Origin: an uncultured Fidelibacterota bacterium
GTDB lineage: Bacteria; Fidelibacterota; Marinisomatia; Marinisomatales; UBA1611
Length of the DNA: 62,854 bases
Direction: 5' to 3'
NCBI GenBank assembly: GCA_937893835.1
Contig: CALCSS010000024.1
Coordinates: 1-62,854 of the forward strand
The notes beneath the pieces were generated by a model. That model saw nothing but the letters and a program-made list of their open reading frames with translations. It was not told where the DNA came from and did no database searches. Of this stretch, positions 10,004 through 18,448 are shown piece by piece (within the stretch, counting starts at the first letter, position 1; each line of letters begins with the position of its first letter). A program made the position numbers and the translations under genes.

Positions 10004-13000
10004 TTATTTGAGATAGATCAATTTTTGTACATTGCTTGATCTCTTTAGATCAAGTTTAGCAAAATAGATTCCAGTACCCACATGGTGACCGTGTTCATTT
10101 TCACCATTCCATTTTATCAAATGTCTTCCTGTACCAAAATGTACTAAGGGGAATTCTCTAACTTTTTCACCAAGTACATTGAATATCACTATGGTCGAAT
10201 TGATTGGAGATGAAAGTTCGAATGGTATGTTCACTGCTCCATTGAATGGATTGGGATATGCAGGCATTAAGGCGTGCATGGTGGGAATATTATTTTCTTG
10301 ATCATCGTTGTTGAGATAATTTGAATTTTGTGAACCAGGGGAACCATAATTTGATGAATTTGACCAAGACTCTGCCAATGAATTGTCAAGATTGGAGTTT
10401 ATCAACTCTAGTGTTGGACCACTTCCATCTGGCTCTGGGGGCCAGGGCGCGTCATCATCGTAATTGACAGAATCGATCAAAACGCCTTCCGCATCATAGA
10501 TCCTCACCTCATCACCACCGCCACCTAGGCCAAAATCAAAAGGACCAATGACAGATATGTCATTAGAAAAATGATCAAAGAAAGTAGACGGATCATCAGA
10601 AATGATCAAGTAATGTTCGCTCAAAAGGATGGTTTCATCTGGAAAAGCATATGAATGGTCATCATCTTCATCTTTAAATGTCCATCCAGAAATATCAAGA
10701 TCCATTTCGCCTGGATTATAAACCTCTATCCAATCACCAGATTCATGGTCGTCACTTGAATTATAATTGATCTCATTGATAACCAGAGACCCAGGGCTTA
10801 GCTCGGTAGGCAAAAAAATGGCCGTTAATGTCATACCATCTGATACGTTCACTTTCATTGTGATGTTGGAATCTGGGAACTCAAGCCAGTGACTGAATTC
10901 AAAACCGTCATTCTGCTCTGCCCTTACCTCGATCGGAATGGTAGGAAAATAATAGCCATGCCAGTTTGTCTCAGAGATGTCAAGGGTATTTAGTTTGACA
11001 GACCCTCCGAATTCAGGGGCCATGGCTATTGTGACCTGAGATATGTTTGGTAGGTCAAACTCATCTCTCAAGTGAATGATCGCCCGAGGTCTTCTAATAT
11101 TGGAAAAGTCCTCCATTACATCCAGTCTATATTCCCAATTGGTGGTGGAGTTGGGCCAATTACCATCATTGTACCACCTAGAACGATGTATTGGGATCAT
11201 ATCTTCGACATTGCCTGCAATCGAGTCAAGGCTGGCGATCAGAAATTCTGGCATGAAAACAGTATTGAGCATGTCACAGTAAATATTTATGAATGAATCC
11301 CTAAAATGGCCATTCTCCATAAGCCTTCTAAATACAAAGGTGCTCCAAGGAGGATTGGGCCACCCAGGTCCGTTTGGATCTAGCGCAAAGGCCAGAGTAT
11401 TATAATTATATGCATTTGGATCCCAGATGCCAAAACCAAAGTCGGTATCATAGAGTATCCATCGCCATTTTCCTCCAACGCGGTGATCTCTCCAAAACTT
11501 GATATTATTTCCCGGCCAATCTCTATTGTCCACAAATATCTGGAATGCCTGATAACTCATATATGATTCAATATCGATCCAGTTCTGAAGAGCATTTTGA
11601 ACAATGGGATCATTCATGTCCTGCGTGTCTAGATAATTGATCAATATCTTATAATCTGCATTCGTACCATGTACAATATTCTCGTCATTTACTCCTTGTA
11701 TGTCCAAGAGGTCTATGTTCTCCGGAGAGATCGAGTGATTTGATGATAGAAAATGTTCATTCACTTTTTCTCTTATATTTTGAATGCCCCAGAATTCCCC
11801 ATTGATATATAATGTCGCTGGTCGATATCTCTGATGATCAATGTCGAGGCCTTCTGTCAGACTTGTAATGAATCCATCTCTCAAAATAGTTGATTCCCAA
11901 TCGTTTCCTGAATTGCGCAAAACGAATGCCTCATAGTTATCGATATCCGAATCTGGGAACAATTGATAATCAAAGGTACTTGGGCCAATGTAGCTTCTAG
12001 AAAAGATCGACAGGGATTTTTGTGGGAATGCCCTGCTCCAGCCACCAAATATCTTTGCCCCTGCATCTGCAGCATACCCTGAACCATCAACCTCCAATAT
12101 CTCAAAGTGTATGGGTCGTTCCCAATCTTCCCAAAAATTAGCGCCAAAGTAAGGGAAGTTCCATACGTCAGCATTTGGACCCATGACATACATTCCAGTA
12201 TCTTCATCAAAGAAACTATTCGGGTCAGTTGAAATGAATATGGCTGGTAGTCCAATAGGAGGGTCCTCATCCAATAGGAATGTCTTGGTACTAATGTCAG
12301 AGGGGACCCAACCATCTAAAAAGGTGCGGGCCCTCAATACTGTAGAAGCATCAATGACAATCGGATATTCGTATGTTAGGTCGGAGGTGGTTGGAATCGT
12401 ACCATCTGTGGTAAAGTAGATCAATGCTGTCTCATCATCAATACTTGTTAATTCAATGGCGAGTTGGCTCTGATCATAAAATCCAGATTCCAATGAGAAC
12501 TCAGGTGTGGATAATGACCCTAGATAGGATGGGGTAGTATTTGAAGACCCAGGAGTCGGTTCATTGAATAAGGCCCATGATTCACCCTCAAGGTATCTAC
12601 CAAATGACATGTCCGTATCAAGATTCTCGATAGTGATCGAGTCAATGATGGTCTCCACAGGATCACTGATCAATATGGTCTCATCTTCCGAGCTAAGCCT
12701 GAAGTTGGTATGTAAAAAAGAATTTGGAATAGGCATTGATCCATGTGGGTCTGATATATCATCTATTTCTGTATCATACCCTAGAGTAAGGAATGGTATG
12801 CAACTCATATCAGAGGAGTTATTGGTATAATTGTGAACTTGAATTGCCAATGTGTTTGTTCCTTCAAGTATTGGAAATGTACTCAGATCCATATTTATTT
12901 CTTCAGGGAAACCCCCAGAATAGATCTCTGCCTCATGTAGATCTGTTGCCGTTGTATTATGGTAAACGATCGAACCGGATTCTCCTAGGTTTCTGCGCGA

Positions 13001-13591
13001 GAACTCAACCCCATTCAGATAGGCGATATAACCATCATCATAATCAATATGGAACAAGGCTTTTTGAATGATGGTTGGGTCCTCAACCTCAAATTCCTTT
13101 CTAACATAAACGCTGAGCACTTGCGGTGTCTCTGTATTGTCATCATCATCACCATAGCCAAACCCACTTTCTCCAGTAGACCAGAACTCAATATTTGTCT
13201 CAGTCAATTCCCAATTAGATACAGGAGCACTGGTCCCTATCCAATATGACCAAGTATCTCCCCAGTCGATCTTTGCGTCCCATTGGACCACGTAGTCCTT
13301 TCTATCTTTATCAGATGCGAAGACAACAAGGAAGTCATCTGGCTCTAAGGCAATGGAGGGGAAGGTCCATTTGGATAGGTCCTCCGGGTCATCTGTGAGC
13401 CCAAAGCCCAAGAGGTCTATTAATTCGTTAGTTGGATTATGTAGCTCTATCCAATCTGGGGTGTCGCCATCCTCATCATATAGATTATCCCCATTACTAG
13501 TGACGATCTCATTCAATCGAACCGATTGTCCAAAAGGAAGTGAGAAAATCAATAGAAGAAAAGATGATCTAATTAAATATCGCATGGGCAC
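10004..13591 (-). CDS. Secreted CotH-kinase-family protein with two lamin-tail domains, chitobiase-C-like domain and C-terminal sorting module
   Basis: This 1195-aa protein has a signal peptide (1-22) and a lamin-tail domain at ~23-100 (VRLNEIVTSNGDN...DWIELHN). A beta-sandwich of unclear family covers ~100-275, followed by a CHB_HEX_C-like domain at ~362-435 (ALIYFTTDGTIPT). The CotH kinase-like domain spans ~445-835, with SGNDWESTILRDGF, YINGEFWGIQNIREKVN and WRWILYDTDFGFGIWD, which carries the conserved DxDxxFG-type metal site. A second lamin-tail domain lies at ~932-1085 (LVINEINYNSSDDHESGDWIEVYN), and a sorting module at ~1109-1195 ends LIYLK. CotH proteins are atypical secreted kinases; in FCB bacteria they are surface or matrix proteins. 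The gene starts 25 bases after the GH3 gene on the same strand, so it may share its transcript. Its substrate is unknown. Confidence 0.85.
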   Translation of the reverse strand: MPMRYLIRSSFLLLIFSLPFGQSVRLNEIVTSNGDNLYDEDGDTPDWIELHNPTNELIDLLGFGLTDDPEDLSKWTFPSIALEPDDFLVVFASDKDRKDYVVQWDAKIDWGDTWSYWIGTSAPVSNWELTETNIEFWSTGESGFGYGDDDDNTETPQVLSVYVRKEFEVEDPTIIQKALFHIDYDDGYIAYLNGVEFSRRNLGESGSIVYHNTTATDLHEAEIYSGGFPEEINMDLSTFPILEGTNTLAIQVHNYTNNSSDMSCIPFLTLGYDTEIDDISDPHGSMPIPNSFLHTNFRLSSEDETILISDPVETIIDSITIENLDTDMSFGRYLEGESWALFNEPTPGSSNTTPSYLGSLSTPEFSLESGFYDQSQLAIELTSIDDETALIYFTTDGTIPTTSDLTYEYPIVIDASTVLRARTFLDGWVPSDISTKTFLLDEDPPIGLPAIFISTDPNSFFDEDTGMYVMGPNADVWNFPYFGANFWEDWERPIHFEILEVDGSGYAADAGAKIFGGWSRAFPQKSLSIFSRSYIGPSTFDYQLFPDSDIDNYEAFVLRNSGNDWESTILRDGFITSLTEGLDIDHQRYRPATLYINGEFWGIQNIREKVNEHFLSSNHSISPENIDLLDIQGVNDENIVHGTNADYKILINYLDTQDMNDPIVQNALQNWIDIESYMSYQAFQIFVDNRDWPGNNIKFWRDHRVGGKWRWILYDTDFGFGIWDPNAYNYNTLAFALDPNGPGWPNPPWSTFVFRRLMENGHFRDSFINIYCDMLNTVFMPEFLIASLDSIAGNVEDMIPIHRSRWYNDGNWPNSTTNWEYRLDVMEDFSNIRRPRAIIHLRDEFDLPNISQVTIAMAPEFGGSVKLNTLDISETNWHGYYFPTIPIEVRAEQNDGFEFSHWLEFPDSNITMKVNVSDGMTLTAIFLPTELSPGSLVINEINYNSSDDHESGDWIEVYNPGEMDLDISGWTFKDEDDDHSYAFPDETILLSEHYLIISDDPSTFFDHFSNDISVIGPFDFGLGGGGDEVRIYDAEGVLIDSVNYDDDAPWPPEPDGSGPTLELINSNLDNSLAESWSNSSNYGSPGSQNSNYLNNDDQENNIPTMHALMPAYPNPFNGAVNIPFELSSPINSTIVIFNVLGEKVREFPLVHFGTGRHLIKWNGENEHGHHVGTGIYFAKLDLKRSSNVQKLIYLK

Positions 13592-13616
13592 TTGATTCTG
13601 TTGAAGATCAATTTAA

Positions 13617-15650
13617 TTAATAACTAAGTCCGTGTCCAAATGGGAAAAGTGGATCGTAGTCTTGGTCTCCTTCATTTAGGGGTAATTGTCCAGTATCTCG
13701 GGGCCAAGAAAAACTAAGTTTCCCTGTTGGTGAGAAATCTCCAAAAAGCACGTCTGACACGCCCTCGCCTGCCATGCCTGGTAGCCAGGCCGCGATGAAC
13801 CCGTTCCATCTATCGACATGGTCCTTAATGACCAGTGGCCTTCCTGATAGTATGATGACAATGACCTGATTACCAGATTTATAGCATCTTTCAAGAACTG
13901 CCTCATCGAAGCTATTTAGTCCAATGGTTGGACTATCACCATAACCCTCAGCATAGGGATATTCGCCGATCACTGCGATAACCACACCATCTTTTGACAA
14001 ATTATCTGCTCTTGGGTCGTAGGTGACCGAGCCTTTCCCATCTGTTGCTTCCATTATCCCTTCTAGTATGCTCGTTCCACTTGGCTGAAATGGAGATGAT
14101 CTCTCATAAAGTTCAAATTCATTCTTATTGACAGACCCATCTGAATTCTTGTCCATATTATTAAAGAATGAGCTTGCATTTCCAGCATCATATTTTGCAT
14201 CGTATATCCCCTTGAAATAAGAGGACACCTCTTTGGAGTTGATGGTGCCGTTACCATTCTGGTCCAGTATCTCAAGATCTGGTCTGGTCTTCCCCTGCCA
14301 CTCAACGGTCCATCCTCCGTTTTGCATTCCTAGATTATTTGCCCCTGATCCCACGATCGTGATCTTTTCATCTTTTTTCAGTGGCAGAACATTTGATTCA
14401 TTTTTCATTAATACCATACTCATCCTCACAGCATCGCGTGCTACTTGTCGATGGTCCTTAGATCCAACCTGATCTACGTATTCGATATTCCCATATGGAG
14501 ATTCAAATAGATCCAGATCGTATTTTACGCGTAGTATCCTGGTCACTGCTTCATCGATCCTTGATATGGGGATGGAACCTTCCTCGACCGATTCTTTCAA
14601 TAGATCAATGAAGGTCTTATAATGATTTTGTCCATAAAGCGATCCAGGGACCATGACCAGGTCGATGCCAGCATTGATCGATGTGATGATATCAGATTTG
14701 TAGTCACCAGGGATCTCATCGATGCCTGCCCAATCTGTCACTACGAGCCCCTCGAATCCGAGTTCGGTCTTTAATAGGTCATTGATCAAATATTTACTTC
14801 CGTGACATTTGATTCCATTCCAACTATTGAAACTGATCATTACTGTCTTGACGCCCGCCCTTATAGCCTCTAGATAGGGAGGGAGATGAACCTTTCTGAG
14901 CTCTTCCTCGGTTAGGCGCGTGTCCCCTCTATCAATCTTATAGGTGTGTATTCCTTCCTCTAGAGAACCGGTCTCCCAACTGGTTCCTCCATCACCTATG
15001 AAGTGTTTTGCGCAAGCGGCGATCTTCCTTCCGTCAAAGATGTCCAAGGCATCCTCATAGCCGGTTATCGCGGCATGGGAGAGTCTGGTAACTATCTCAG
15101 TGGACTCACTGAACCCCTCATATTGCCTACCCCAACGGTCGTCTTGAGGCACCGTGATGCAAGGTGAGAATGTCCAGTGGAGGCCTGTGGCAGCAACCTC
15201 AACAGCTGTGGCGTGATTCACCCTATATATCAGGTCAGGGTTATTACTACAACCGAGGCCGATATTATGCGGGAATACGGTTGCCCCAACAACATTATTG
15301 TGACCATGTACTGCGTCTATGCCATATACCAGAGGTATCTTGAGCCGCGTTGAAAGAGCCTGTCCTTGATAGCTGTTGATCATATTGACCCATCCTTTGG
15401 GGGTATTGTCATCAGGGACCGACCCACCTCCACTGAGGATGGAACCCAAAAAATACTTTGCTATGTCTTCTTCGCTGTCCAACATTCTCTTGTCCACTTG
15501 GGTCATCTGTCCGACCTTCTCATCAAGCGTCATCTTTTGTACAAGTTCTTCAACAAAACGTTCTCTTTGATGGTCTGTGCCTGTACATCCACTTATGAGG
15601 ATGCCAAACATCAATAAGTTGATCATTCTATAAACTGTTTTCATTTGCAT
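13617..15650 (-). CDS. GH3 beta-glucosidase lipoprotein with inserted EF-hand pair
   Basis: This 677-aa glycoside hydrolase family 3 enzyme is probably an exo-acting beta-glucosidase releasing glucose from beta-glucan oligomers. The lipobox (ILISGC, Cys22) points to a lipid-anchored periplasmic or outer-membrane form. The TIM-barrel domain has KIPLVYGIDAVHG, AKHFIGDGGT and the nucleophile motif GLVVTDWAG (Asp306). The sandwich domain has NGGWTVEWQGK and ends at FPFGHGLSY, so there is no C-terminal FN3 domain. Two canonical EF-hand loops (Asp463-Glu474 and Asp500-Glu511) are inserted between WQGKT and SGTSILEGI, next to the substrate entrance. An AGAAGG sequence precedes ATG 15650, and a second ATG lies at 15644. 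The start lies inside the end of the lacI-type gene, so the two are cotranscribed. Confidence 0.92.
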   Translation of the reverse strand: MQMKTVYRMINLLMFGILISGCTGTDHQRERFVEELVQKMTLDEKVGQMTQVDKRMLDSEEDIAKYFLGSILSGGGSVPDDNTPKGWVNMINSYQGQALSTRLKIPLVYGIDAVHGHNNVVGATVFPHNIGLGCSNNPDLIYRVNHATAVEVAATGLHWTFSPCITVPQDDRWGRQYEGFSESTEIVTRLSHAAITGYEDALDIFDGRKIAACAKHFIGDGGTSWETGSLEEGIHTYKIDRGDTRLTEEELRKVHLPPYLEAIRAGVKTVMISFNSWNGIKCHGSKYLINDLLKTELGFEGLVVTDWAGIDEIPGDYKSDIITSINAGIDLVMVPGSLYGQNHYKTFIDLLKESVEEGSIPISRIDEAVTRILRVKYDLDLFESPYGNIEYVDQVGSKDHRQVARDAVRMSMVLMKNESNVLPLKKDEKITIVGSGANNLGMQNGGWTVEWQGKTRPDLEILDQNGNGTINSKEVSSYFKGIYDAKYDAGNASSFFNNMDKNSDGSVNKNEFELYERSSPFQPSGTSILEGIMEATDGKGSVTYDPRADNLSKDGVVIAVIGEYPYAEGYGDSPTIGLNSFDEAVLERCYKSGNQVIVIILSGRPLVIKDHVDRWNGFIAAWLPGMAGEGVSDVLFGDFSPTGKLSFSWPRDTGQLPLNEGDQDYDPLFPFGHGLSY

Positions 15651-16635
15651 GGGTCCTTCTTTTTACCATTTCTACTGGAAGCAGTGTGGTGGTTGAATTG
15701 GTCTTTTTTTCATTATTATCTCTGATCTTTGATCTTAGGGATTCAAGTGATGCTTCTGCCAAAAGATCCAGGTCTGTGCCAATTGTTGATAGTTTTGGAT
15801 AAAATACCTTGCTATAGGGCATGTTATCGTATCCGACCATCCCAAAATCCCCAGGTATGGCCATTCCATTTTCCAAGGCAGTATGTAAAAATCCAAGTGC
15901 CATTTGGTCATTTGATGAGAATATGCCCAATCCTCTCGTTCCATTTTGTCGTATGTCTTTGAAAGCTGTCTCTCCAGAGGCAAATGAATAATCTCCTTGG
16001 AATTCCCAATCAATTTTAAATCCACTCTTTTGCAGTGCATCACTGAATCCATTTTTTCTGAGATTTGCCTCCCATTTTATCATTGGACCAGTGATGATAC
16101 CAAAATTCTTAAAGCCTGCATCGATCAATGTCTTCCCAGCCAATCTGCCTCCTTCATATGAATCAAATGTGATGGTCGGAAGTATGTTCCCATCAACAGG
16201 GGCAATAGAGATAATGGGGAATGGCCGGACCTTATTTAAGATCTTTTCATAGTCTTCACTGACCAGGGTGGGTGCCATTAATATGATCCCATCATGGAAC
16301 TTGGACACCAGATGTATCTTTTCGACAAGGTTGGAGGAATGTTTTGCAGAATGTATGCTGATCTGGATGTTCATCTTCGATGCGATCCTATCAAAGCTCT
16401 CATAGAGGCAAGAGTAGAACTCCTCTGCATCATGCTGAGTGACCATCGCCATCTCAATGGGGATGTCTATGTTGCTGTACTGATTTAAGGATATCTTATA
16501 ACCAAGATCTCTTGCTGTATGGATGATGTCATATACGCTTTGCGAGCGGCCCTTCGCCTTCCCTGAAAGTACTCTGGAAACGGTTGCGACCGAATATCCG
16601 GATCTGATTGCTATGTCTTCTAACTTAACCTTCAT
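15628..16635 (-). CDS. LacI-family transcriptional regulator
   Basis: This 335-aa DNA-binding repressor has an N-terminal helix-turn-helix (VKLEDIAIRSGYSVATVSRV, hinge LSGKAKGRSQS) and a periplasmic-binding-protein-like sensor domain (about 60-325: GIILMAPTL, IISIAPVDG, GIFSSNDQMALGFL, GMVGYDNMPYSKVFYPKLST). Sugar-binding LacI members of this type sense a mono- or disaccharide. I chose ATG 16635-16633 over an in-frame TTG six bases upstream. The gene overlaps the GH3 start and diverges from the SSS symporter, so it very probably controls both. A TTTGCAAA palindrome overlaps its own start codon (16635-16642), with a second copy at 16667-16674; these are candidate operator half-elements. Which sugar it senses is not shown; glucose, cellobiose or laminaribiose are natural guesses. 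Confidence 0.9.
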   Translation of the reverse strand: MKVKLEDIAIRSGYSVATVSRVLSGKAKGRSQSVYDIIHTARDLGYKISLNQYSNIDIPIEMAMVTQHDAEEFYSCLYESFDRIASKMNIQISIHSAKHSSNLVEKIHLVSKFHDGIILMAPTLVSEDYEKILNKVRPFPIISIAPVDGNILPTITFDSYEGGRLAGKTLIDAGFKNFGIITGPMIKWEANLRKNGFSDALQKSGFKIDWEFQGDYSFASGETAFKDIRQNGTRGLGIFSSNDQMALGFLHTALENGMAIPGDFGMVGYDNMPYSKVFYPKLSTIGTDLDLLAEASLESLRSKIRDNNEKKTNSTTTLLPVEMVKRRTHANENSL

Positions 16636-16690
16636 TTGCAAAAAAATTTAAAGTTTATAAAAATAATTTGCAAAGTTTTACATTTTCAAG

Positions 16691-16739
16691 TTAGGTTTAC
16701 CTGAATATCAGAAAACCTAAGCCTAAATACGCATATAAT
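16691..16739 (+). promoter_or_regulatory. Inverted repeat and -10-like box between divergent lacI and symporter genes
   Basis: TTAGGTTT (16691-16698) and its exact complement AAACCTAA (16713-16720) flank a 14-base spacer. A TATAAT box (16734-16739) lies about 40 bases before the symporter ATG, with the right repeat arm near the -35 position. This is where a LacI-type repressor would be expected to block transcription. Binding is inferred. Confidence 0.4.
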
Positions 16740-16780
16740 GGTCGTTGAACGTTATGTGCTATACCTTGAGAAGATAAACT

Positions 16781-18412
16781 ATGGATAATTTTGCCCTTCT
16801 AAGTTTTGTGCTCGCAACTGCCTCGGTTGCTTTTTTCACATACCATATCGTGCAGAAGATGCAACGATCTGATAACGCCGCCGAAGAATATTTTACTGGC
16901 GGCCGTGCCTTGAGCTGGCCGGTTGTTGCCGGATCACTATTGTTGACGAATCTGTCTACTGAGCAATTGGTAGGTCTAAATGGAGACGTGTTTGGTGACA
17001 AGGTACTTGTAGGGGTTGCATGGGAGGCCCTCGCTGCATTTGCCATGATCGCAACTGCCTTGATCTTTCTTCCACGATATCTAGCAAGCGGATTCACAAC
17101 AACTCCTGCTTTTCTAGAGAAGAGATTTGACAAGACGACCCGATCCATGGTATCGGGTTTGTTTTTATTTGGATATGTTACGGTTCTTCTGCCTGTGGTA
17201 TTATACACTGGGTCACTTGCACTAAAGGGCATGTTCGATCTTGAATATCCCATCTGGATGATCGCTGCGACCATTGGTGTTCTTGGTAGTTCCTATGCGA
17301 TCTTTGGTGGATTGAAATCAGTCGCCGTGAGCGATACATTGAATGGCATTGGACTTCTGATCGGAGGATTGGCAATACCCGCTCTTGCGCTTGCAAAACT
17401 TGGCGATGGTTCGTTCATGGATGGACTCTCAACACTATTCAATTCAAAGCCTGAGTATCTTGCGGTACTTACCAAGACAAACGTAGATGATAAGGTGGTC
17501 TCTGTTCCTTGGCCTACCTTGTTGACAGGTATGATGTTCATACAGGTCTTTTACTGGTCCACGAATCAGGTGATCGTCCAGCGTGCAATGGCGGCCAAGA
17601 GTCTTGCAGAAGGGCAGAAGGGAGTGCTCTTTGCCTCTGCCATGAAATTGGTTGGTCCCATCATGCTCTGTCTGCCAGGCATCATCGCTCTTCACATGAC
17701 GGACGTGCTGGACATTACAAAACAGGATCAGGTCTACGGGGCAGTTGTTAAACATGTTTTGCCGGACTGGTCCATAGGTCTATTTGCCGCAGTGCTCTTG
17801 GGATCCATTCTCAGTTCATTCAATAGTGCATTGAACAGTGCATCCACATTGTTCAGTCTTCAATTCTATAAGGGCTACATCAATAAAGGCGCTTCAGATG
17901 ATGAGATAGTAAGGACAGGAAAAAACTTCGGGATCATCCTTGCGGTAGCATCCATCATCATCGCACCTCTCCTGGCTCAGATGGAATCGATCTTCACATA
18001 TCTTCAAAAGGTGAATGGTCTTTATAGTGTGCCTATCATTGGAATTTTCATGCTTGGAGTGGGCACAAGGCATGTCCCCGCGATCGCAGCAAAGGTGGGT
18101 ATGGTCGTTGGAATGGTAGCCTATGCATTTTTTACATTTGTGAATATAAGTGATGTTCCAACATTTTTTGCCAATGGCGCTGGTGACCTTCACTGGCTGC
18201 ATGGTTATTTCATCAGTTTTATTCTTTCAGTCGGTGTCATGCTTGTAATAGGACACCTGCAACCCAAGACGGATGCAGAGATGGACGCCAGTGATGAGAG
18301 AGACCCTGCCCCGGTTGATATGACGCCATGGGAACATGCGAGGAATGTATCCTACGCGATCATGGGGTCAACGGTTGGAATATATCTACTGCTTACACTA
18401 GCATCAAATTAG
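16781..18412 (+). CDS. Sodium:solute symporter (SSS/SLC5 family), probable sugar importer
   Basis: This 543-aa inner-membrane transporter has about 13-14 hydrophobic segments. Family signs include EEYFTGGRALSWPVVAGSLLLTNLSTEQLVG near the N-terminus (residues ~34-64, the Na+-site region of SSS proteins), AAVLLGSILSSFNSALNSASTLFSLQFY (~335-362) and the FMLGVGTRHVPA segment. It resembles the bacterial SGLT-like branch that imports glucose or galactose with sodium. It is the first gene of the plus-strand locus, divergent from the lacI and GH3 genes and followed after 36 bases by a CBM9 surface protein. The likely task is import of the glucose released by the GH3 enzyme. The exact sugar is inferred from context. 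Confidence 0.88.
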   Translation: MDNFALLSFVLATASVAFFTYHIVQKMQRSDNAAEEYFTGGRALSWPVVAGSLLLTNLSTEQLVGLNGDVFGDKVLVGVAWEALAAFAMIATALIFLPRYLASGFTTTPAFLEKRFDKTTRSMVSGLFLFGYVTVLLPVVLYTGSLALKGMFDLEYPIWMIAATIGVLGSSYAIFGGLKSVAVSDTLNGIGLLIGGLAIPALALAKLGDGSFMDGLSTLFNSKPEYLAVLTKTNVDDKVVSVPWPTLLTGMMFIQVFYWSTNQVIVQRAMAAKSLAEGQKGVLFASAMKLVGPIMLCLPGIIALHMTDVLDITKQDQVYGAVVKHVLPDWSIGLFAAVLLGSILSSFNSALNSASTLFSLQFYKGYINKGASDDEIVRTGKNFGIILAVASIIIAPLLAQMESIFTYLQKVNGLYSVPIIGIFMLGVGTRHVPAIAAKVGMVVGMVAYAFFTFVNISDVPTFFANGAGDLHWLHGYFISFILSVGVMLVIGHLQPKTDAEMDASDERDPAPVDMTPWEHARNVSYAIMGSTVGIYLLLTLASN

Positions 18413-18448
18413 AATTAATTAAAATGGAAAAAACAAGGAGTTAACAAA

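Noticed and set aside
11881..12315. 144-aa minus-strand frame within the CotH gene
   Set aside because: Same strand but shifted frame inside a continuous CotH coding region with conserved motifs; no independent support.
16759..17274. 171-aa open frame on the minus strand over the symporter
   Set aside because: Low-complexity Arg/Thr/Asn-rich translation opposite a clear SSS transporter; a codon-bias shadow.
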